NCBI GenBank assembly: GCA_009925955.1 | Contig: RFPX01000096.1 | Span: forward strand, 1 to 5,432 | DNA: 5,432 nt | From: Betaproteobacteria bacterium | GTDB taxonomy: Bacteria > Pseudomonadota > Gammaproteobacteria > Burkholderiales > Burkholderiaceae_C | Reading direction: 5' to 3' | Part shown: positions 1 to 5,432 of the stretch, one piece after another | How the letters are laid out: every line of letters starts with the position of its first letter | Numbering within the stretch: the first letter of the stretch is position 1 | Notes under the pieces: generated by a model | Seen by the model: only the letters and a program-made list of their open reading frames with translations | Told to the model about the DNA's origin: nothing | The model's database searches: none | Made by a program: the position numbers and the translations under genes

Positions 1-243
1 GCGCCGTTTTGGGTGGCGGTGTTGACGTCACTGGCGGCCAAGCTGGTTTGGCGTCGCCAGTTGAGCACGTTTGGCTTGAAGCGCTTGATCCTTTGGACCT
101 CGACTGCCGGAGTTGTCGGCTACGGAAGCTGTTGGGCGCTTCTGGGTGTCGAAGGATCTGTGCTCGGTTACTCCGTCACATTGGCCGCTGTGGCTGTCGT
201 GTGTTGGTCGGTGGCGTTTCTTGTGCGCCGGCATCATCGCTGA
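1..243 (+). CDS. 3' end of an unidentified membrane protein gene (partial)
   Basis: The frame is open from the first base to a TGA at 241-243 (80 codons), so the gene probably enters from outside the window. An internal GTG at 13 is possible as a start, but no ribosome binding site can be judged there. The encoded tail has three hydrophobic stretches, near residues 2-17, 31-48 and 57-76. They are separated by basic loops such as WRRQ and LKR, and the protein ends in a basic RRHHR tail. This is typical of the C-terminus of a multi-pass inner-membrane protein with a cytoplasmic tail. I do not recognise the family and assign no function. The last 68 bases overlap the 3' end of the convergent acetyltransferase gene. 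The partial length and unknown family limit confidence, but the regular hydrophobic/basic pattern is unlikely in a chance frame. Confidence 0.55.
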   Translation, partial: APFWVAVLTSLAAKLVWRRQLSTFGLKRLILWTSTAGVVGYGSCWALLGVEGSVLGYSVTLAAVAVVCWSVAFLVRRHHR

Positions 244-937
244 CGGGCCTGAAGTGCCGGATGTAGTGGTGATGCCTCAACCAATGACCGTTAGCGTGTG
301 ACGCTGGGAAGCTTTGGTCGACTCCTTGGTCTTCAAACTCCAGTCGTGACAGTAAGGCTCGACTGCGCTTGTTGTCCTCTCGTACGTTGGTCCGCATTCG
401 AGCGTTAGGGAGGCTGGCCTCCAACACGATGAGCGATGAAGAAAGGGCCTTGAGCATGACTCCCCGCCCTTGGTGTTCTTGATCGATGGAGTAGGACAGG
501 TTGATCGTCAACCCGTCGTCTGGCGGCTGAGCCCTCAGGATCCACTCAACCCAGCCCAGCACGGGCATGGACGGCGAGTCCGTGGAGTGGATGTCCGTCG
601 GTGAATGGGCGGAACGGACGTGAGTCTGGCGCCTGATGATCCAAGACCAGGCCAGATGAAGACTCAAGGTCCTAGCCTGGGTCCCCTTATTGACGGCTTC
701 GATCCATGCCAGATTAGACGCTTCGAGCTGCTGAGACTGCCACTCAACCTCCGTTCGAGCATGGTTCCAAGAAAGGTCCCAGGGGCGCAAGTGCTCTTCG
801 TTACGCGAGTGATAGGCCGCCACTTCTCGCGCATGCGCAACCGTTGCGCGTTCAAAGGTGTAGTCGGAGTCGATCGGCCAACTGCTGGCGATTCGGAGCA
901 GGCTGGATAGGGTGGAGTTGTGCTGTTGTTCGCTCAC
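176..937 (-). CDS. RimJ/RimL-like GNAT N-acetyltransferase
   Basis: A 253-aa predicted cytoplasmic acyl-CoA-dependent N-acetyltransferase. Visible GNAT features are an N-terminal helix like that of RimJ (about residues 36-53, ending NEEHLRPWD), the acetyl-CoA pyrophosphate-binding core HQGRGVM (155-161), the DNKRSRALLSRLEFEDQG segment (188-205; RimJ has a very similar NKRS...LLARLGFE) and a final GHW...HHYIRHF strand (217-229). Relatives acetylate N-terminal alanine of ribosomal proteins or other amines; the substrate here is unknown. Residues of about 84-124 look like an insertion of roughly 35 aa between two core strands. A Pro/Gln/Thr-rich tail after residue 229 runs beyond the usual end of the fold. 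The start is GTG, with only a weak GGTG upstream. It overlaps the original miaB stop as GTGA (934-937), which suggests translational coupling. Hand counts of two lines give about 53-55% GC, lower than the liv genes. The family call is good; the exact activity is open. Confidence 0.8.
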   Translation of the reverse strand: MSEQQHNSTLSSLLRIASSWPIDSDYTFERATVAHAREVAAYHSRNEEHLRPWDLSWNHARTEVEWQSQQLEASNLAWIEAVNKGTQARTLSLHLAWSWIIRRQTHVRSAHSPTDIHSTDSPSMPVLGWVEWILRAQPPDDGLTINLSYSIDQEHQGRGVMLKALSSSLIVLEASLPNARMRTNVREDNKRSRALLSRLEFEDQGVDQSFPASHANGHWLRHHHYIRHFRPVSDDAGAQETPPTNTRQPQRPM

Positions 938-2128
938 TTGAGCACCGCTTCACCCCGCAAGGAGTGGGGCAGTGCCTGCGTGATACGCACCGAGAGCATC
1001 TGCCCATGCAGCCGTGTGCCCTGAGGGCCACCTTCAAAGTTCACGATGCGGTTGCACTCGGTGCGGCCCATCGCCCGGACGTGGGCTGAACACGAAGCTG
1101 AACGAAGCATCGAAGCCGACGTCCTCGATGAGCTTCATCATCTTGCCGAAGTCTTCCTCCGTTTCACCCGGAAAACCCACGATGAAGTCCGAGCTCAGCG
1201 AAATGTCGGGCCGTACCGCCCGCAGTTTGCGGATCGTGCTCTTGTACTCCATGGCGGTGTAGCCGCGCTTCATGGCCATCAGGATGCGGTCCGAGCCGTG
1301 TTGCACCGGCAGGTGCAAATGATTGACGAGCTTGTCGGTGCGGCCGTACACCTCGATCAGGCGTTGGGTGAACTCATTGGGGTGGCTGGTGGTGTAGCGG
1401 ATGCGCTCCACACCGGGGATCTCGGCCACGTACTCCAACAGCAGGGCGAAGTCGGCGATTTCAGCGCTGCCACCCATGCGGCCACGGTAAGCGTTGACGT
1501 TTTGACCCAGGAGCGTGATCTCTTTCACCCCCTGATCGGCCAAGCCGGCTACCTCGGTCAGGACATCCTCGAATGGGCGTGAGACCTCTTCACCACGGGT
1601 GTAAGGCACCACGCAGTACGAGCAGTACTTGCTGCAGCCTTCCATGATGGAGACGAAGGCCGAAGCGCCTTCCTTGCGGGCTGGGGGTAGGTGGTCGAAC
1701 TTTTCAATCTCAGGGAAGGAAATGTCCACCTGAGGCCTGCGTGCAGATTGGCGCTGTTCGATCATCTGCGGCAGGCGGTGCAAGGTCTGAGGCCCGAACA
1801 CCAGGTCGACATAGGGAGCGCGCTCGATGATCGCCGCCCCTTCCTGCGAAGCCACGCAGCCACCCACTCCAATGAGCACGCCTTTTTCCTTGAGGTGCTT
1901 CACGCGTCCCAGGTCGCTGAAGACCTTCTCCTGTGCCTTCTCGCGCACGGAGCAGGTGTTGAAGAGAATCAGGTCAGCCTGCTCGGGGTCGTCGGTGGGT
2001 TCATAGCCTTGTGCTGCACGCAGCACATCGGCCATCTTGTCGGAATCGTATTCATTCATCTGGCACCCGAAGGTGCGGATGAAGACCTTGCGGCCCGCAC
2101 CGGCTGCGGGCTTGGAGCTGTCGCTCAT
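934..2128 (-). pseudogene. miaB: miaB, tRNA-2-methylthio-N6-isopentenyladenosine synthase, broken by an out-of-frame internal deletion
   Basis: MiaB is a radical-SAM enzyme with two [4Fe-4S] clusters that methylthiolates i6A37 in tRNAs reading UNN codons. The start is ATG at 2128, with AGGAG (2135-2139) six bases upstream; an in-frame ATG at 2191 would add 21 non-conserved residues. The N-terminal methylthiotransferase cysteines are C22, C59 and C91. The radical-SAM motif CSKYCSYC supplies C165, C169 and C172. The core continues normally through SSDFIVGFPGETEEDFG (312-328) to FSPRPG (347-352). The expected TPAAN...ILVEG...SRK...EL segment, about 57 residues in E. coli MiaB, is then absent. 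The frame runs 12 foreign residues to TGA at 1034-1036, giving 364 aa instead of about 450. The true C-terminus, MGRTECNRIVNFEGG to LRGEAVLK, lies intact in another frame from 1071 to the stop at 934-936. The product therefore keeps its catalytic core but loses the TRAM tRNA-binding domain. Either a real mutation or an assembly/sequencing error would explain this. Confidence 0.88.
1072..1073 (-). other. Deletion junction inside miaB
   Basis: On the minus strand the codons CCA CGT CCG GGC (conserved PRPG, 1084-1073) are followed directly by G ATG GGC CGC. From the ATG at 1071 the sequence resumes the conserved MiaB C-terminus in a different frame. The lone G at 1072 fits the third base of the Leu codon that usually ends the preceding NEL/MEL motif. 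By comparison with E. coli MiaB, 57 codons minus this base are missing, about 170 nt. That is not a multiple of three and accounts for the frame change. GGGC occurs on both sides (1075-1072 side and 1068-1065 side), but I cannot tell from one sequence whether it mediated the loss. The exact breakpoint could shift by a few bases. Confidence 0.75.
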
Positions 2129-2180
2129 GGGGTTCTCCTGGCGGCGGGCTTGGGGTAGATCCAGAGGCCGCGAATCCGCG

Positions 2181-2186
2181 ATTGTA
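2181..2186 (-). promoter_or_regulatory. Candidate -10 box upstream of miaB
   Basis: On the minus strand this reads TACAAT, one mismatch from the sigma-70 -10 consensus. It lies about 50 bases before the miaB ATG, between a GC-rich hairpin and the gene. No convincing TTGACA-like -35 is found 16-18 bases upstream, where the sequence is GC-rich hairpin arm. The site would give miaB its own transcript separate from the liv genes. It is a motif call only. Confidence 0.35.
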
Positions 2187-2194
2187 GGCATCCG

Positions 2195-2212
2195 AGCCGG
2201 GGACGCCCGGCT
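2195..2212 (-). terminator. Hairpin after livM, possible terminator without U-tract
   Basis: A perfect 7-bp stem (AGCCGGG / CCCGGCT) with a 4-base loop lies 48 bases beyond the livM stop and before miaB. In the direction of livM transcription the hairpin is followed by CGGATGCC and not by a run of T, so it does not meet the usual intrinsic-terminator rule. It could still slow polymerase or protect the 3' end of the liv transcript. A second, weaker inverted repeat (GGCCCG at 2222-2227, CGGGCC at 2242-2247, 14-base loop) lies between it and livM. Confidence 0.4.
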
Positions 2213-2260
2213 GCCAGGATGGGCCCGTGCTGCGGTTTGCGCGGGCCAGGGGCGGTGCCC

Positions 2261-3187
2261 TCAAGACCCCTGCTTGCGCCCCAACCGGTACTCGATCTCC
2301 CCGACGATGCCGCGCCTGAACAGCAGCACACAGGCCACGAAAGTGGCGCCCATGATGATGGTCACCATGGAGCCCAAGCCTGAGAGGTAGTTCTGCATGG
2401 TGACGATGATGGCTGCACCCAGTGCAGGGCCGAAGATCGTGCCCATCCCCCCCAGCAGCGTCATCAGCACCACTTCGCCACTCATCTGCCAGCTCACATC
2501 GGTCAGCGTGGCCAGGCCGAATGCCAGGCTCTTGGTGGCGCCGGCCAAGCCAGCCAAGGCGGCCGACAAGATGAAGGCCACCAGCTTGTAGCGGTCCACG
2601 TCATAGCCCAATGAGAGTGCGCGGGCTTCGTTCTCCCGAATGGACTTGAGCACCTGGCCAAAAGGCGAGTGGATGATGCGGTAGATGCCCAACAGGCCCA
2701 GCATGAACACCGCAAAAACCAAGTAGTACATGGTGTGGTCGCCGCTGAGGTCGATCACCCCGAACAGTGCGCCACGCGGAATGCTCTGAATGCCATCTTC
2801 TGCGTACGTGAAGGGCGCTTGCACACAGATGAAATACACCATTTGAGCCAACGCCAGGGTCACCATCGCGAAATAGATGCCCTGGCGGCGCACGGCCAAC
2901 CAACCGGTGATGGCACCCATCAGGGCCGCACTGGCCGTACCGGCCAAGATGGCCAATTCCGGCGTCAAGCCCCAAACCTTGGCGGCGTGCCCCGACACAT
3001 AGGCGGCAAAGCCGAAGAACATCGCATGGCCGAACGACAACAGGCCCGTGAACCCGATGAGCAGGTTGAAGGCGCTGGCAAACAGGGCAAAGCACAGCAC
3101 CTTCATGAGGAAGATCGGGTAGCCCACGAAGGGGGCCAGCAGGCCAGCCACGAGCAAGACGAGGAATACCCAGGCGGTGCGGCTCAT
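2261..3187 (-). CDS. livM: Branched-chain amino acid-type ABC transporter permease LivM
   Basis: A 308-aa inner-membrane permease, a normal length for LivM. It should pair with LivH to form the translocation channel for ligand delivered by the periplasmic binding protein. Visible hallmarks are the N-terminal membrane block with NLLIGFTGLLSFGHAMFFGF (41-60), the AEDGIQSIPRG loop (129-139; relatives have GGEDGLxGIPRG), and the cytoplasmic coupling loop SIRENEARALSLGYDV (182-197). That loop leads into KLVAFILSAALAGLAGA (201-217), followed by SGEVVLMTLLGGMGTIFGPALGA (236-258). Several strongly hydrophobic segments run throughout. The ATG lies one base after the livH stop (TGA C ATG). Its ribosome binding site, GGAG, is inside the end of livH, so the two genes are surely cotranscribed and probably translationally coupled. 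No ATPase gene follows, and the next gene is miaB. Substrate specificity cannot be read from the permease. Confidence 0.93.
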   Translation of the reverse strand: MSRTAWVFLVLLVAGLLAPFVGYPIFLMKVLCFALFASAFNLLIGFTGLLSFGHAMFFGFAAYVSGHAAKVWGLTPELAILAGTASAALMGAITGWLAVRRQGIYFAMVTLALAQMVYFICVQAPFTYAEDGIQSIPRGALFGVIDLSGDHTMYYLVFAVFMLGLLGIYRIIHSPFGQVLKSIRENEARALSLGYDVDRYKLVAFILSAALAGLAGATKSLAFGLATLTDVSWQMSGEVVLMTLLGGMGTIFGPALGAAIIVTMQNYLSGLGSMVTIIMGATFVACVLLFRRGIVGEIEYRLGRKQGS

Positions 3188-3188
3188 G

Positions 3189-4076
3189 TCACTTCTCCCG
3201 CCCGAACAGGCCCGCAGGCCGCACCATCAGCACGATGGCCATGATGATGAACACCACCGTGGTCGAAATTTCCGCGTAGAACACCTTGCTCAGCCCTTCG
3301 ATAAGGCCCAAAGCCAAGCCGGTGACGATGGAGCCCAGGATGGAGCCCATGCCGCCAATGACCACCACCGCAAAGACGATGATGATGATGTTGGAGCCCA
3401 TGAGGGGGCTGACCTGATAGATGGGCGCGGCCATCACGCCGGCCAAGCCGGCCAGGCCCACGCCGAAGGCATAGGTGAGGGTCACCATCAGCGGCACGTT
3501 GATGCCGAAGGCCTTGACCAGGTTGGGGTTCTCGGTACCCGCGCGCAGGTAGGCGCCCAATTTGGTCTTTTCAATCACGTACCAGGTGATCAGACAGGTG
3601 AGCACCGCCGCCACGATCACCCAGGCGCGGTACTTGGGCAGGAACATGAAGCCCAGGTCAAAGGCACCTCGGAAGACCTGCGGCAACTCATAGGGCAGTC
3701 CCGAGGATCCGTAGGCCTCGCGGAACAGGCCTTCGAGCATCAGGGCCAGACCGAAGGTCAGCAGCAGGCCATACAGGTGGTCCAAGCCCTGCAGCCACTG
3801 CAGCAGAAACTTCTCGATGAGCACGCCGATCAGGCCCACTGCCAGGGGGACCAGCAGCAGGGCCATCCAGTAATTGATGCCGGCGTAGTTCAGCAGCATC
3901 CAGGCGAAGAAGGCGCCCACCATGTACAGGGCACCATGGGCGAAGTTGACGATGTTGAGCATGCCGAAGATGACGGCCAAGCCCAATGACAACAGCGCGT
4001 AAAAGGAGCCGTTGACCAGGCCCAGCATGAGTTGCCCCATGAAGGCTTGGATCGGCACTCCGAAGATCTCGTCCAT
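3189..4076 (-). CDS. livH: Branched-chain amino acid-type ABC transporter permease LivH
   Basis: A 295-aa inner-membrane permease of the LivH group, full length. The family signature is at residues 20-50: LVNGSFYALLSLGLAVIFGM, then LNIVNFAHGALYMVGAF. The ATPase-coupling loop is GTENPNLVKAFGINV (180-194; relatives read ATENxxxAxALGINV). It is followed by the conserved GVGLAGLAGVMAAPIY (205-220), the hydrophobic IIIIVFAVVVIGGMGSILGS (230-249) and a C-terminal RPAGLFGREK, the usual ending of this family. The ATG at 4076 has an AGGA-type ribosome binding site in ACAGGACACC just upstream. The gene starts 33 bp after the binding-protein gene and ends one base before livM, so all three form one operon. 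The partner LivM is adjacent. The ATPases LivG and LivF that should power the complex are not in this window. Confidence 0.94.
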   Translation of the reverse strand: MDEIFGVPIQAFMGQLMLGLVNGSFYALLSLGLAVIFGMLNIVNFAHGALYMVGAFFAWMLLNYAGINYWMALLLVPLAVGLIGVLIEKFLLQWLQGLDHLYGLLLTFGLALMLEGLFREAYGSSGLPYELPQVFRGAFDLGFMFLPKYRAWVIVAAVLTCLITWYVIEKTKLGAYLRAGTENPNLVKAFGINVPLMVTLTYAFGVGLAGLAGVMAAPIYQVSPLMGSNIIIIVFAVVVIGGMGSILGSIVTGLALGLIEGLSKVFYAEISTTVVFIIMAIVLMVRPAGLFGREK

Positions 4077-4109
4077 GGTGTCCTGTCTGGTCTGCAGCGC
4101 CGTGGGGGC

Positions 4110-5327
4110 TTACTTCTTGACCGCTGCGCAGCGGCCGGCAGCCATCGACTGGAAGGCTTCTTCACCCTTGACCGTGCCCTTGAGCTCGTAGTAATCCCAC
4201 GGTGCCTTGGACGCTGAAGGCGACTTCACCTGGAACAGGTACATGTCGTGCACCATGCGGCCGTCTTCACGCAGCGTGCCACCCTTGGCAAACATGTCGT
4301 TGATGGGGGTGTCGCGCATGCGCTTCATCACGGCAGCGGTGTCATCCGTGCCGGCGGCTTGGACGGCCTTGAGGTAGTGCATCGTGGCCGAATAGACCGC
4401 AGCGTGGTTGGAGTTGGGCTTACGGCCGTTCATGACCTTGCTGAACTTGTCGGCCCAGGCGCGGGTCTCGTTGTTCAGGTCCCAGTACCAACCCTCGGTC
4501 AGGTACAGACCCTGTGCGGTGTTCAGGCCAATGGCATGGACATCGGTGATCAGCATCAGCAGCGCGGCCAGGTTTTGACGCTTGGTGATGCCGAACTCCG
4601 CAGCGGCCTTGATCGAGTTGACGGTGTCGCCACCGGCATTGGCCAAGCCCACCACCTTGGCGCCCGATGTTTGGGCCTGCAACAGGAAGGAGCTGAAGTC
4701 GTTGGTGCCCAGCGGGTGGCGCACGGCGCCATTGACGCGGCCGCCCGCAGCACGCACCACCTCGCCGGTGTCCTTCTCCAGCGAGTGGCCGAAGGCGTAG
4801 TCGGCTGTCAGGAAGAACCAGCTGTTTCCGCCGTCCTTCACCACGGCCTTGCCCACCACGTTGCCCAGGGCAATCGTGTCCATCAGGTAGTGGATGCCGG
4901 TGCCCGGAGCGCAGTCTTCGTTGGTCAGGCGCGAGGTGGCGGCACCGGTGACGATCGTGATCTTGTTCTTTTCCTTGCCCAGGGCCTGCACGGCCAGGGC
5001 CACGGAGGAATTCAGGTTTTCCACCGTCATGTCCACGCCTTCACGGTCAAACCATTGCTGGGTCACGTTCTTGGCGATATCGGGCTTGTTCTGATGGTCG
5101 GCGTTGACCACCTCGATCGGGCGGCCGAACATGCGACCACCGAAGTCTTGTACGGCCAAACGGGCGGCGGCCACAGCGCCAGGGCCGCCGTAGTCGGCAT
5201 ACAGGCCCGACATGTCGGTGAGCACGCCGATCTTCACCACATCGCCCGAGAGTCTGCCCTGTTGGGCGGTGCCCATCACGGGTACGAGCGCCAGTGCGGC
5301 AGCAGCAGCCAAAGTCTTGAGTTTCAT
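4110..5327 (-). CDS. livJ: Periplasmic substrate-binding protein of a branched-chain amino acid-type ABC transporter (LivJ-like)
   Basis: A 405-aa type I periplasmic binding protein (Leu/Ile/Val-binding, Peripla_BP_6 fold). It has a classic Sec signal peptide: MKLK, a hydrophobic Ala/Leu core, and a likely signal peptidase I cut after GTA (residue 21). Family segments follow in order: VKIGVLTDMSGLYADYGGPG (31-50), ADHQNKPDIA (76-85), the NSSVALAVQAL strip (106-116), FFLTADYAFGHSLEKDT (171-187), GTNDFSSFLLQAQTSGAKVV (207-226), LANAGGDTVNSIK (228-240) and APWDYYELKGT (375-385). The mature protein has exactly two cysteines, C139 (EDCAPGT) and C400, positioned as in related betaproteobacterial proteins. 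A disulfide is plausible. The ribosome binding site AGGAG (5334-5338) is six bases before the ATG. The gene leads livH and livM by 33 bp. Relatives of this subgroup bind diverse amino acids, amides or aromatic acids, so livJ names the family and not the ligand. Confidence 0.92.
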   Translation of the reverse strand: MKLKTLAAAAALALVPVMGTAQQGRLSGDVVKIGVLTDMSGLYADYGGPGAVAAARLAVQDFGGRMFGRPIEVVNADHQNKPDIAKNVTQQWFDREGVDMTVENLNSSVALAVQALGKEKNKITIVTGAATSRLTNEDCAPGTGIHYLMDTIALGNVVGKAVVKDGGNSWFFLTADYAFGHSLEKDTGEVVRAAGGRVNGAVRHPLGTNDFSSFLLQAQTSGAKVVGLANAGGDTVNSIKAAAEFGITKRQNLAALLMLITDVHAIGLNTAQGLYLTEGWYWDLNNETRAWADKFSKVMNGRKPNSNHAAVYSATMHYLKAVQAAGTDDTAAVMKRMRDTPINDMFAKGGTLREDGRMVHDMYLFQVKSPSASKAPWDYYELKGTVKGEEAFQSMAAGRCAAVKK

Positions 5328-5349
5328 GGTGGTCTCCTGTGGTGTTTGT

Positions 5350-5362
5350 GCGTCTCAGACGC
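5350..5362. repeat. 13-bp palindrome in the livJ leader (candidate operator or RNA hairpin)
   Basis: GCGTCT and AGACGC flank a single central base, giving six perfectly paired positions on each side. The element lies 22 bases upstream of the livJ ATG, just before the ribosome binding site. As DNA it could be a regulator half-site pair; as RNA it could fold into a 5-bp stem with a 3-base loop. I see no clear -35/-10 pair around it that would show which. A palindrome this short can also arise by chance in GC-rich DNA. Confidence 0.3.
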
Positions 5363-5388
5363 GTGGGGAAAAGGGGTGTTGCGTCGGT

Positions 5389-5432
5389 TCAGACCCCGAG
5401 CAGGTCATGCAAGAGCGCTGACTTTTCCGCCA
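5389..5432 (-). CDS. Possible 3' end of an upstream gene (13 codons)
   Basis: Reading in from the right edge, one minus-strand frame gives AEKSALLHDLLGV followed by TGA at 5389-5391, 61 bp before livJ. Its balanced composition looks like a natural protein tail, and a same-strand neighbour such as livF, livG or an acyl-CoA ligase is common beside these operons. Thirteen residues are too few to assign a family. A neighbouring frame also ends nearby (GGKVSALA then TGA). This is a suggestion only. Confidence 0.25.
   Translation of the reverse strand, partial: AEKSALLHDLLGV

Noticed and set aside
228..260. Inverted repeat CCGGCA...TGCCGG near the end of the plus-strand gene
   Set aside because: The loop is 21 bases, the stem only 6 bp and no T-run follows, so it is not a credible terminator.
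1034..1090. Programmed ribosomal frameshift as the explanation for the split miaB frame
   Set aside because: There is no slippery heptamer at the junction, and a shift would not restore the roughly 57 missing conserved residues.
1046..1582. Plus-strand frame of 178 codons antisense to miaB
   Set aside because: It lies wholly opposite the conserved MiaB radical-SAM core and shows no recognisable protein features.
2129..2191. Extended miaB start at 2191
   Set aside because: The 21 extra residues are not MiaB-like and would span the hairpin-proximal -10 motif, whereas the ATG at 2128 has a well-spaced AGGAG.
3376..3391. Trinucleotide repeat (GAT/ATC) run
   Set aside because: It simply encodes consecutive isoleucines in a LivH membrane segment.
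3177..3989. Long plus-strand frame of 270 codons antisense to livH
   Set aside because: Its translation is rich in His, Gln, Asp and Gly with no domain pattern, as expected for the complement of a high-GC membrane-protein gene; livH on the other strand is unmistakable.
4121..4134. Perfect 14-bp palindrome CCGCTGCGCAGCGG
   Set aside because: It lies inside the livJ coding sequence (codons for GRCAA), has no loop or T-run, and is explained by codon choice.

Overview
The window reads as chromosomal DNA from a GC-rich betaproteobacterium, most likely Burkholderiales. I infer this from the protein style (MiaB tail, LivJ-type binding protein with a conserved Cys pair, TACAAT-type -10) and not from any marker gene. 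Apart from a partial gene at the left edge, everything lies on the minus strand, so the biological order runs from high to low coordinates.

Right to middle (about 5432 to 2261): a few codons of a possible upstream gene end at 5389. A 61-bp leader with a small palindrome follows, then three tightly packed genes of a branched-chain-amino-acid-type (HAAT family) ABC importer: a periplasmic substrate-binding protein (livJ-like), permease livH and permease livM. The ATPases livG and livF are not in the window. The binding protein would deliver ligand to the LivH/LivM membrane heterodimer. The real substrate cannot be read from sequence.

Middle (2260 to 934): a 132-bp intergenic stretch holds a strong hairpin without a U-tract and a TACAAT motif. 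It precedes miaB, the radical-SAM tRNA methylthiotransferase. This miaB is the most notable thing here. All Fe-S cysteines and the whole radical-SAM core are present, but about 170 bp has been lost out of frame just after the Ser-Pro-Arg-Pro-Gly motif. The start of the TRAM domain is gone, and the remaining 45 C-terminal residues survive intact in another frame. The reading frame stops after 364 aa instead of about 450.

Left (937 to 1): a RimJ/RimL-like GNAT acetyltransferase starts on a GTG that overlaps the original miaB stop by 4 bases (GTGA), so it was probably translationally coupled to miaB. It carries an unusual insertion and has a lower GC content than the liv genes. It ends convergently, overlapping by 68 bp the 3' end of a plus-strand membrane-protein gene that enters from the left edge.

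I see no RNA genes, CRISPR arrays, insertion sequences or clear novel multi-gene system. No stretch longer than 300 bases lacks a gene.
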